Assembly (NCBI RefSeq): GCF_031456495.1
Contig: NZ_JAVDUW010000002.1
Coordinates: 372,001-436,000, forward strand
Direction: 5' to 3'
DNA: 64,000 nucleotides
DNA from: Pedococcus sp031456495
GTDB taxonomy: Bacteria; Actinomycetota; Actinomycetes; Actinomycetales; Dermatophilaceae
How positions within the stretch are numbered: the stretch's first letter is position 1; each line of letters opens with the position of its first letter. The notes under the pieces were generated by a model. That model saw only the letters and a program-made list of their open reading frames with translations, searched no databases and had not been told where the DNA came from. Position numbers and translations under genes: made by a program. Shown in pieces: positions 16,097 to 23,084 of the stretch.

Positions 16097-16201
16097 CAGG
16101 GTGTGGTCCGGCCACGGACAGAGGTGGACCGGCCGGCCGGCTGACAACCGGCGACTTCATCGGCGTCATATGGCGGTCGCCGACGGAAAGGAAGAAACAG
16201 C

Positions 16202-17236
16202 GTGCTCATCGCACAGCGCCCCACGCTCAGCGAAGACGTCGTTGCGGACAACCGCAGCCGCTTCGTCATCGAGCCCCTCGAGCCCGGCTTCGGCTACACG
16301 CTCGGCAACTCCCTTCGTCGCACCCTGCTCTCGAGCATCCCGGGTGCCTCGGTCACCAGCATCCGCATCGACGGCGTGCTGCACGAGTTCTCCACGATCC
16401 CCGGGGTCAAGGAGGACGTCACCGAGATCATCCTCAACATCAAGCAGCTCGTGGTCTCCTCGGAGCACGACGAGCCGGTCGTGATGTACCTGCGCAAGCA
16501 GGGCGCCGGCGCGGTCACCGCTGCCGACATCGCTCCGCCCGCGGGTGTCGAGGTGCACAACCCCGACCTGCACATCGCCACGCTCAACGGCAAGGGCAAG
16601 ATCGAGATGGAGCTGACCGTCGAGCGCGGTCGCGGGTACGTCTCGGCCCAGCAGAACAAGTCCGGCGACCAGGAGATCGGCCGCATCCCGGTCGACTCGA
16701 TCTACAGCCCGGTGCTGGCCGTGACCTACAAGGTCGAGGCCACCCGTGTCGAGCAGCGCACCGACTTCGACAAGCTCATCGTCGACGTCGAGACCAAGAA
16801 CTCGATGGCACCCCGTGACGCCATGGCCTCCGCCGGCAAGACGCTGGTCGAGCTGTTCGGCCTGGCCCGCGAGCTCAACGTCGAGGCCGAGGGCATCGAC
16901 ATGGGCCCGTCGCCGACCGACGCCGCGCTGGCCGCCGACCTGGCCCTGCCGATCGAGGACCTCGACCTCACCGTCCGGTCCTACAACTGCCTCAAGCGCG
17001 AGGGCATCCACACCGTGGGTGAGCTCGTGGGTCGCAGCGAGGCGGACCTGCTCGACATCCGCAACTTCGGTGCGAAGTCGATCGACGAGGTCAAGGCCAA
17101 GCTGGCCGGCATGGGCCTGGCCCTCAAGGACAGCCCGCCCGGGTTCGACCCCTCCGCGATCGCCGACAACTACGGCGACTACGACGACGACTTCTCCGAC
17201 GACGGCCGTTCGCTGGCCGAGGACGAGCAGCTCTGA
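16202..17236 (+). CDS. rpoA: DNA-directed RNA polymerase alpha subunit
   Basis: 344 residues, GTG start (MLIAQRPTLSEDVVADNRSRF) with AAGGAAG upstream. The N-terminal dimerisation domain carries FVIEPLEPGFGYTLGNSLRRTLLSS; after a linker the C-terminal domain at about residues 250-315 (LTVRSYNCLKREGIHTVGEL, then KSIDEVKAKL) contacts UP elements and activators. An acidic tail (YGDYDDDFSDDGRSLAEDEQL) ends the protein. Located as usual between rpsD and rplQ. Confidence 0.98.
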   Translation: MLIAQRPTLSEDVVADNRSRFVIEPLEPGFGYTLGNSLRRTLLSSIPGASVTSIRIDGVLHEFSTIPGVKEDVTEIILNIKQLVVSSEHDEPVVMYLRKQGAGAVTAADIAPPAGVEVHNPDLHIATLNGKGKIEMELTVERGRGYVSAQQNKSGDQEIGRIPVDSIYSPVLAVTYKVEATRVEQRTDFDKLIVDVETKNSMAPRDAMASAGKTLVELFGLARELNVEAEGIDMGPSPTDAALAADLALPIEDLDLTVRSYNCLKREGIHTVGELVGRSEADLLDIRNFGAKSIDEVKAKLAGMGLALKDSPPGFDPSAIADNYGDYDDDFSDDGRSLAEDEQL

Positions 17237-17307
17237 CCAACCGCCGCTGACCGCCGGGTACGGCCCTGCCGGGCCCGTTCGGTCACACACCAAGGAGAAC
17301 CTACGAA

Positions 17308-18009
17308 ATGCCTACCCCCACCAAGGGTCCCCGTCTCGGCGGCGGTCCGGCGCACGAGCGGCTGATCCTGGCCAACCTGGCCACCTCGCTGTTCGAGCAC
17401 GACTCGATCACCACCACCGAGGCCAAGGCCAAGCGCCTGCGCCCGCTGGCCGAGCGCCTGGTCACGTTCGCCAAGCGCGGCGACCTGCACGCCCGTCGCC
17501 GGGTCCTGTCGGTCATTTCCGACAAGGGTGTCGTGCACCGTCTCTTCACCGAGATCGCGCCCGACATGGCCGAGCGCCAGGGCGGGTACACCCGCATCAC
17601 CAAGATCGGCGCCCGCAAGGGTGACAACGCCCCCATGGCCGTGATCGAGCTCGTCCGCGAGCCGCTGGCCAAGAAGGCGACGGTCAAGGAGGCGGAGGCC
17701 GCCACCAAGCGCGCCGCCAAGCAGGCCGAGGCCAAGGACGCCGCTGCCGAGACCAAGGCCGCCGAGGCCGAGGCGAAGGCGGAGGAGGCCGAGACCACCG
17801 AGGCCACCGAGACCGAGGTCCCGGCCGGCGCCGTCGTCGCGAACGAGGACGGCTCGTCCCCGGACGAGGCCTACACGGTCAAGGGCAACCGCGACTCCGG
17901 CAAGTACCACGAGCCCGACGGCCAGTGGTTCGAGCAGACCCACGCCGAGTTCTGGTTCAAGTCCGCCGAGGACGCCGAGGCCGCCGGCTTCACCAAGGCC
18001 GGCGCCTGA
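17308..18009 (+). CDS. rplQ: 50S ribosomal protein L17 with extra C-terminal domain
   Basis: 233 residues. Residues 1-120 are standard bL17 (MPTPTKGPRLGGGPAHERLI, then ATSLFEHDSITTTEAKAKRL). An Ala/Glu/Lys-rich linker of about 60 residues follows, then a compact C-terminal module of about 50 residues with YTVKGNRDSGKYHEPDGQW, EFWFKSAEDAEAAGF. That ending resembles the small module NCBI calls a sunset domain in actinobacterial proteins (from memory, not searched). E. coli L17 is 127 residues, so half of this protein is additional. A terminator follows. Confidence 0.95.
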   Translation: MPTPTKGPRLGGGPAHERLILANLATSLFEHDSITTTEAKAKRLRPLAERLVTFAKRGDLHARRRVLSVISDKGVVHRLFTEIAPDMAERQGGYTRITKIGARKGDNAPMAVIELVREPLAKKATVKEAEAATKRAAKQAEAKDAAAETKAAEAEAKAEEAETTEATETEVPAGAVVANEDGSSPDEAYTVKGNRDSGKYHEPDGQWFEQTHAEFWFKSAEDAEAAGFTKAGA

Positions 18010-18030
18010 CGCCAGCCGCACGGCACACGC

Positions 18031-18068
18031 GAACGGGCCGTCCACCCTCCGGGGTGGGCGGCCCGTTC
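18031..18068. terminator. Bidirectional terminator between rplQ and a convergent MFS gene
   Basis: 17-bp stem (18031-18047 with 18052-18068), with one G-U type mismatch and a TCCG loop. It lies between two convergent genes whose stops are at 18009 and 18075, so it probably serves both. Confidence 0.8.
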
Positions 18069-18074
18069 CGCGTC

Positions 18075-19238
18075 TCAGGCGTCGCGGAAGGCGCCGGCGA
18101 GCGGGAGGATCAGCAGGACCAGCACCATCGGCACGGCGAACCCGATCCGCAGCGAGCCGGCGCCCACCGCACCCGTGAGCACGGCCCCGAGCAGGCCGCC
18201 CACGTAGTTGAACTGGTTGAACCGGGCGATGACGGCGTCCACCCGGGCCCGCCGCGCCTCGGGGTCGAGCCCGCTGCCGGCGACGGCGGCCGCGGCGGAG
18301 AAGCTCAGCGGCGCGATGACCGCGACCGAGCCGCCGAGCACCGTGAAGCCGAGCACGGCGACGGCCCACGTGGGGGAGAAGACGATGACGGCGAGCGCGA
18401 GCGCCGCGACGACCGCCCCGGCCCGCAGGAGCGGGACCGGGCCCCAGCGCGCCACGGCCGCGTCTCCGCCGAGCCGGAAGGCCCCGCTCGCGACGAGGTA
18501 GGGCAGCGTCGCGAGGGGCAGCAGCCAGTCCGGTGCGTCGTGGGCCGAGCGCAGGAAGACCGGGCCCCACGTCGTGGCGGCCGTGTCGACCATGTAGAAG
18601 AGCACCATCGCCGCGCCGAGCAGCAGGATGCGCCGCCACGGCACGGACCCCGACGCTGCCGGCTCGACCGGGGTGACGTCGTGCGGCAGGAACGGCGCGG
18701 CAGCGGCGAGGACGCCGAGCGCCGCCAGCGGCAGCAGCCCGACCGTGATGCCGACGCCGCTGACGGCGATCGCGACCAGCGTGGCGGCGATGCCGCCGAG
18801 GGTCCATGCGCCGTGGAAGGTCGGCAGGATCGTGCGGCCGTAGCGGTGCTCGAGCGCCACCGCCTGCATGTTCGTCGTGGCGTCGATCGAGCCGAGGGCG
18901 AGGCCGTATGCCGCGAGCCCGGCCACGAAGACGGGCTCGGCCGGGGCGAGGGCCACGACGGCCAGGCCCAGGCCTGCGAGGACCAGGGCGCCGCGCAGCA
19001 CCGTGGCACTGCCGGCGCGCTTGGCCCCGAGCTCGGCCAGCACCGAGCCGAGGCCGGCGAGCAGGACCACCATGAGCAGCAGGCCCGAGACCGCGAGCTC
19101 GCTGAGCCCCCACTGGTCCTGGAACCGCGGCAGCCGGGTGGTGAGCGAGATGAACAGCAGCCCCTGGGCGCCGAAGGCGGCGGCCACCGCGCGGCGGTGG
19201 GTGGACAGCGGGGTGCGGTCGAGGTCCGTGCCGGTCAC
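18075..19238 (-). CDS. MFS transporter
   Basis: 387 residues with about 12 hydrophobic helices, major facilitator fold; substrate not predictable. It has the N-terminal pattern of the YbjJ/FucP-like group (FGAQGLLFISLTTRLPRFQDQWGLS split over TM1, IDATTNMQAVALE in TM4-5 region). It starts with GTG at 19238 (MTGTDLDRTPL). It is convergent with rplQ and divergent from truA, so it interrupts the rplQ-truA linkage normal in actinobacteria. Longer in-frame starts run into antisense of truA and were rejected. It contains one CGGCATAC motif, read as Ala-Tyr with a GCA codon. Confidence 0.85.
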   Translation of the reverse strand: MTGTDLDRTPLSTHRRAVAAAFGAQGLLFISLTTRLPRFQDQWGLSELAVSGLLLMVVLLAGLGSVLAELGAKRAGSATVLRGALVLAGLGLAVVALAPAEPVFVAGLAAYGLALGSIDATTNMQAVALEHRYGRTILPTFHGAWTLGGIAATLVAIAVSGVGITVGLLPLAALGVLAAAAPFLPHDVTPVEPAASGSVPWRRILLLGAAMVLFYMVDTAATTWGPVFLRSAHDAPDWLLPLATLPYLVASGAFRLGGDAAVARWGPVPLLRAGAVVAALALAVIVFSPTWAVAVLGFTVLGGSVAVIAPLSFSAAAAVAGSGLDPEARRARVDAVIARFNQFNYVGGLLGAVLTGAVGAGSLRIGFAVPMVLVLLILPLAGAFRDA

Positions 19239-19273
19239 GGCCCCACTGTGGCAGAGGGTGCGCAGGCCGTCGG

Positions 19274-19279
19274 TAGGCT
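19274..19279 (+). promoter_or_regulatory. -10 box of truA, probably leaderless
   Basis: TAGGCT ends 7 nt before the truA ATG, so transcription would start at or next to the start codon. No ribosome-binding site is present between them. Confidence 0.5.
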
Positions 19280-19286
19280 CGCCACC

Positions 19287-20141
19287 ATGCCGAGCGCGTC
19301 GCCCTCCCTGCGGGTGCGCCTCGACGTCTCCTACGACGGGACGGACTTCTCGGGGTGGGCGGCGCAGCCCGGGCTGCGGACCGTGGAGGGCGAGCTCTCG
19401 GCAGCCCTCGGCACGCTGCTGCGCGCGACCGAGCCCGTCCGGCTCGTCGTCGCCGGCCGGACCGACGCCGGCGTGCACGCGCGCGGGCAGGTCGTGCACC
19501 TCGACCCGGACCCCGAGGCGTGGGCGGCCCTGCCGGGGCGCTCGGACCGGTCGCCCGAGGCCGCCGCGCTGACCCGGCTGCGCGGCATCCTGCCGCCGGA
19601 CGTCGTGGTGCGGGCCGTGGGCGTGGCGCCGGCGGGCTTCGACGCCCGGTTCTCCGCCCTGCGGCGCCGCTACCGGTACCGACTGTGCGACCAGCCCGAG
19701 GCGGTCGACCCGCTGCGTCGCCGGGACACGGTGACGACCAAGCGCCCGCTCGACGAAGGGCTGCTGGACGAGGCCGCCCGGTCCTTGGTCGGGCTGCACG
19801 ACTTCGCCGCCTTCTGCAAGCGACGGGAGGGGGCGACGACGGTCCGGACGCTGCTCGACTACGGGTGGGAGCGTGGCCCCGACGGCGTCCTGGAGGCGCG
19901 CGTCGTGGCCGACGCGTTCTGCCACTCGATGGTGCGCTCGCTCGTCGGGGCCGTGGTCCCGGTGGGGGAGGGGCGCCGCCCGGTGGGGTGGCCGGCCGAG
20001 GTGCTGCGGGCTGCGCGGCGGGACCCGGGTGTGGTCGTCATGCCGCCCCACGGCCTCTCGCTCGAGGAGGTCGTCTACCCCGAGGACGGCCAGCTCGCGG
20101 CGCGGGCGCAGGAGGCCCGGTCGGTGCGGACGCTGGAGTGA
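19287..20141 (+). CDS. truA: tRNA pseudouridine(38-40) synthase TruA
   Basis: 284 residues. It converts U38-U40 of the tRNA anticodon arm to pseudouridine. Family motifs: VSYDGTDFSGWAAQPGLRT near the N-terminus, the catalytic Asp in VAGRTDAGVHARGQVVH, and FCHSMVRSLVGAVVPVG. The ATG at 19287 has no Shine-Dalgarno and a -10 box at 19274-19279, so the mRNA is likely leaderless. In most actinobacteria truA lies directly between rplQ and rplM; here both junctions are interrupted. The 3' end carries a 17-bp direct repeat (20119 and 20148). Confidence 0.95.
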   Translation: MPSASPSLRVRLDVSYDGTDFSGWAAQPGLRTVEGELSAALGTLLRATEPVRLVVAGRTDAGVHARGQVVHLDPDPEAWAALPGRSDRSPEAAALTRLRGILPPDVVVRAVGVAPAGFDARFSALRRRYRYRLCDQPEAVDPLRRRDTVTTKRPLDEGLLDEAARSLVGLHDFAAFCKRREGATTVRTLLDYGWERGPDGVLEARVVADAFCHSMVRSLVGAVVPVGEGRRPVGWPAEVLRAARRDPGVVVMPPHGLSLEEVVYPEDGQLAARAQEARSVRTLE

Positions 20142-20164
20142 TCGCCTGGTCGGTGCGGACGCTG
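20119..20164 (+). repeat. 17-bp direct repeat across the truA stop codon
   Basis: GGTCGGTGCGGACGCTG occurs at 20119-20135, inside the last codons of truA, and again at 20148-20164, after the stop (29-bp period). It looks like a recent local duplication of the gene end. Confidence 0.8.
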
Positions 20165-20192
20165 AAGGAGCGTGCCCCCGGGCGTCAGTGCT

Positions 20193-21086
20193 TCAGGGCG
20201 TCATCGCGGCGTAGCCCGCCGCGCTGTGGATCGCCAGCCCCGCGAAGGACGGGGAGGAGGTGTAGGCCGCGACGACCTGGTCGAGCTGCACCTCCATCTG
20301 GGAGAGCGTGAAGCCGTGGAACGTCTGCTTCACCTCGACGGGGTCGGTGCCGAGGTCGTCGGTCTCCTGCCCGATCCGCACCGGAACGCCGAGCGCCGTA
20401 CCGGCGGCGATCGCCTTCGCCGAGAGGGCGATCGTGCCGTCGGGTCCCGCGGCCGTGTTGCGGTAGGCCATCACCGTGACGCCCTTGGTGCGCCGCATGA
20501 CCTCGCGGTCGAGGGTCGACTTCCCGGCAGGGACCTCGTCGAGCCAGAACGGGATGTCCGCCTCCAGCGGGACCGTGCCGGCGGCCTTGACCAGGGTGTC
20601 GAGCGTGGACAGGTACGTGCGGACCACGGTGGAGCGCTTGGTCTGCCAGGCCGAGGTGGCGTAGGGCTCGATGTCGACGTGGACGCCGCTGAACAGGTGG
20701 GTCGCGATCGCCGGCCTGAGCCAGTGGTCGACCACCCAGGTGGGGTTGTCCACCCAGCCCGGGTCTCCGCCGAGGGCGTCGATTCGCAGGCCGTTCTGGC
20801 GGGCCAGCGTGCTCAGCTGGGTGAGCTGGGCCAGCTGGGGCGAGGTGCCCACGTTCGGCGGCACCGCGGCATACAGCTGCCCGATGCCACGGGCGACCGC
20901 GAGGTCGACCACGGCCTGGGGGTTGCTGGTGTCCCACACCCACATCGCCCGCGCGGCGTCCGGCGGGACCTGCTCGACGACCGCTTCCGCCCGCAGGGCG
21001 GCAGTGGCCCCGATGGCGGTGATCGCGAGCAGAGCCACGACGGCGACCCTAACCACGAGGTGGGTCAGGCGCAGGCTGTGCGGCAC
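20193..21086 (-). CDS. Secreted protein, glycoside-hydrolase-like barrel suspected
   Basis: 297 residues, GTG start at 21086 with AAGGGGGAAG upstream. Residues about 10-32 are a signal peptide or membrane anchor. The rest reads like a TIM barrel: AMWVWDTSNPQAVVDLAVA at the first strand, GVHVDIEPY at about residues 135-143 (Asp-x-Glu like the catalytic motif of GH18-type enzymes), VTVMAYRNTA and a C-terminal WLDEVPAGK-type segment upstream of it. No specific family is recognised, so substrate and activity are unknown. It is convergent with truA and its start region is divergent from an ABC-F gene. Confidence 0.7.
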   Translation of the reverse strand: MPHSLRLTHLVVRVAVVALLAITAIGATAALRAEAVVEQVPPDAARAMWVWDTSNPQAVVDLAVARGIGQLYAAVPPNVGTSPQLAQLTQLSTLARQNGLRIDALGGDPGWVDNPTWVVDHWLRPAIATHLFSGVHVDIEPYATSAWQTKRSTVVRTYLSTLDTLVKAAGTVPLEADIPFWLDEVPAGKSTLDREVMRRTKGVTVMAYRNTAAGPDGTIALSAKAIAAGTALGVPVRIGQETDDLGTDPVEVKQTFHGFTLSQMEVQLDQVVAAYTSSPSFAGLAIHSAAGYAAMTP

Positions 21087-21288
21087 GGTGGTGCTTCCCC
21101 CTTCGGCGGTTGTGGCCGGTTGCGTCCGTTGGCGGCTGTTTCGTTGCGGACTGCATCCATTGTCGGTACTCCTTGACGGCGCCCCCCGCCGACTTGGACA
21201 AGCCTTTACCTACGTCTCCACCGTTCGGCTGAGGCGGGGTCGGATATCCGCGTGACGAGCCGGGCCGGCGTGCCCGACGATGGGTCCC
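21087..21288. other. Divergent intergenic region, secreted protein / ABC-F
   Basis: 202 nt. On the + strand a GACGAT box (21276-21281) lies 7 nt before the ABC-F GTG. On the - strand the long leader of the secreted protein contains no clear promoter pair. No structured RNA family was recognised. Confidence 0.35.
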
Positions 21289-22971
21289 GTGGGTCACCTG
21301 GACGTCAACTCCGTCGGCTTCGTCCTGCCCGACGGCAGGCCGCTGCTGACCGAGGTGTCCCTGCGGGTCGGTGAGGGCGCCAAGGTGGCCCTCATCGGTC
21401 CCAACGGCACGGGCAAGACGACGCTCGGCCGGATCATCGCCGGTGACCTGGCGCCGCACGAGGGGGCGGTGACCCGGTCCGGAGGGCTGGGCGTGATGCG
21501 CCAGTTCATCGGCTCGGTCCGCGACGACTCGACGGTCCGTGACCTGCTCGTCTCCGTGGCCCCCGAGCCGGTGCGCCGGGCGGCCGCGGAGATCGACCGC
21601 ACCGAGCTGCTCATGATGGAGCGCGACAGCGAGGCCGACCAGATGGCCTACGCGCAGGCGCTGGTCGACTGGGCGGACGCCGGCGGGTACGAGTACGAGA
21701 CGCTCTGGGACGTCTGCACGGTCGCGGCGCTCGGCATCCCGTTCGCGCAGGCACAGTGGCGCAAGGTGGCGACGCTGTCCGGGGGCGAGCAGAAGCGGGT
21801 CGTGCTCGAGGCGCTGCTGCGCGGGCCGGAGGAGGTGCTCCTGCTCGACGAGCCGGACAACTACCTGGACGTCCCTGCCAAGCGGTGGCTCGAGGAGCAG
21901 CTCGTCGCCTCGCCCAAGACCGTCCTGTTCGTGAGCCACGACCGCGAGCTGCTCGACCGGGTGGCGACGCGGATCGCGACTCTCGAGCCCGGGGCCGCCG
22001 GGTCGACGGTGTGGGTGCACCCGGGACGCTTCTCGACGTACCACCAGGCGCGCGAGGACCGGAACGCCAAGCTCGAGGAGCTGCGGCGGCGCTGGGACGA
22101 GGAGCAGGCCAAGCTCAAGGCGCTCGTCGTCATGTACCGGCAGAAGGCGGCCTACAACTCCGACATGGCGCCCAAGCTGCAGGCGGCCGAGACGCGGCTG
22201 CGCCGGTTCGAGGAGGCCGGGCCGCCCGAGGCCGTGCCGCAGCGCCAGAACGTCCGGATGCGGCTCACCGGCGGCCGCACTGCCAAGCGTGCCGTCATGG
22301 CCGAGGCGCTGGAGCTGACCGGGCTGATGCGGCCGTTCGACCTCGAGGTCTGGTTCGGCGAGCGGGTCGCGGTCCTCGGCAGCAACGGCTCCGGCAAGTC
22401 CCACTTCCTGCGGCTCGTGGCCGCCGGCGGTTCCGACCCCGACGTGGAGCACCAGCCCGTCGGCGACGTCCGTCCGGCACCGGTCGCGCACGCCGGCCGG
22501 CTGCGGCTGGGGTCCCGGGTCCGCCCGGGGTGGTTCGCCCAGACCCACGACCAGCCGGCGCTCGCGGGCCGGACGCTGCTGGAGATCCTGCACCGCGGCG
22601 ACGAGCACCGGGCCGGGCGGCCCCGCGAGGAGGCCGCCAGGGTGCTCGACCGGTACGGGCTGGCCCGGGCCTCGGAGCAGACGTTCGACTCGCTCTCCGG
22701 CGGCCAGCAGGCCCGGTTCCAGATCCTGCTGCTCGAGCTGTCGGGGGCGACCTGCCTGCTGCTCGACGAGCCGACCGACAACCTCGACCTGCACTCCGCG
22801 GAGGCGCTGGAGGAGGGGCTCGCGGCCTTCGAGGGGACCGTCCTGGCGGTCACGCACGACCGCTGGTTCGCGCGGGGGTTCGACCGGTTCCTCGTCTTCG
22901 GCCAGGACGGCCGGGTGTACGAGTCGGACGGCCCCGTCTGGGACGAAGGTCGGGTGGCGCGGGCCCGCTGA
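21289..22971 (+). CDS. ABC-F family ATPase
   Basis: 560 residues, soluble, two ABC ATPase domains in one chain and no membrane helices, so an ABC-F protein that acts on the ribosome or in antibiotic protection rather than transport. Domain 1: Walker A GPNGTGKTT, signature LSGGEQKR, Walker B LLLDEPDN. A charged linker (about residues 250-320: REDRNAKLEELRRRWDEEQ) is the P-site tRNA interaction motif region. Domain 2: GSNGSGKS, LSGGQQAR, LLLDEPTDNLD. GTG 21289 (MGHLDVNSVGF) matches the usual N-terminus; ATG 21280 would add three residues. Confidence 0.9.
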   Translation: MGHLDVNSVGFVLPDGRPLLTEVSLRVGEGAKVALIGPNGTGKTTLGRIIAGDLAPHEGAVTRSGGLGVMRQFIGSVRDDSTVRDLLVSVAPEPVRRAAAEIDRTELLMMERDSEADQMAYAQALVDWADAGGYEYETLWDVCTVAALGIPFAQAQWRKVATLSGGEQKRVVLEALLRGPEEVLLLDEPDNYLDVPAKRWLEEQLVASPKTVLFVSHDRELLDRVATRIATLEPGAAGSTVWVHPGRFSTYHQAREDRNAKLEELRRRWDEEQAKLKALVVMYRQKAAYNSDMAPKLQAAETRLRRFEEAGPPEAVPQRQNVRMRLTGGRTAKRAVMAEALELTGLMRPFDLEVWFGERVAVLGSNGSGKSHFLRLVAAGGSDPDVEHQPVGDVRPAPVAHAGRLRLGSRVRPGWFAQTHDQPALAGRTLLEILHRGDEHRAGRPREEAARVLDRYGLARASEQTFDSLSGGQQARFQILLLELSGATCLLLDEPTDNLDLHSAEALEEGLAAFEGTVLAVTHDRWFARGFDRFLVFGQDGRVYESDGPVWDEGRVARAR

Positions 22972-22990
22972 CCTGCAGGGTCAAGACTTC

Positions 22991-23052
22991 GCAATTTCTT
23001 GCGGAAAGTTGCAGTCGGGGTCTGGCGGCCCCGTGGACGCCGGTCCTACAGT
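22991..23052 (+). promoter_or_regulatory. Possible LacI/MalR-type operator and -10 box of the amylopullulanase gene
   Basis: GCAATTTCTTGCGGAAAGTTGC (22 bases) at 22991-23012 is a near palindrome (GCAA-TTTC and GGAAA-GTTGC) and resembles the TTGCxxxAAxTTGCA operators of streptomycete MalR at amylase and maltose genes. TACAGT at 23047-23052 could be the -10 box. The region is locally AT-rich. Resemblance is from memory and no MalR gene is in the window. Confidence 0.4.
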
Positions 23053-23084
23053 GCAGCGTCCCCCTTCGCAGCAAAGGAGCTGTC

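Noticed and set aside
17925..19286. Upstream extension of the truA frame over rplQ and the MFS gene
   Set aside because: TruA's conserved N-terminus starts at 19287, with a -10 box directly before it.
21087..21200. Minus-strand frame reading GLSKSAGGAVKEYRQW and, alternatively, a riboswitch in the leader of the secreted protein
   Set aside because: No start codon with ribosome-binding site fits, and I could not match the leader to the conserved core of the c-di-AMP or any other riboswitch class.
21756..23084. Upstream extension of the amylopullulanase frame through the ABC-F gene
   Set aside because: The ABC-F frame is correct there; the exoenzyme starts with a signal peptide at 23085 behind AAGGAG.
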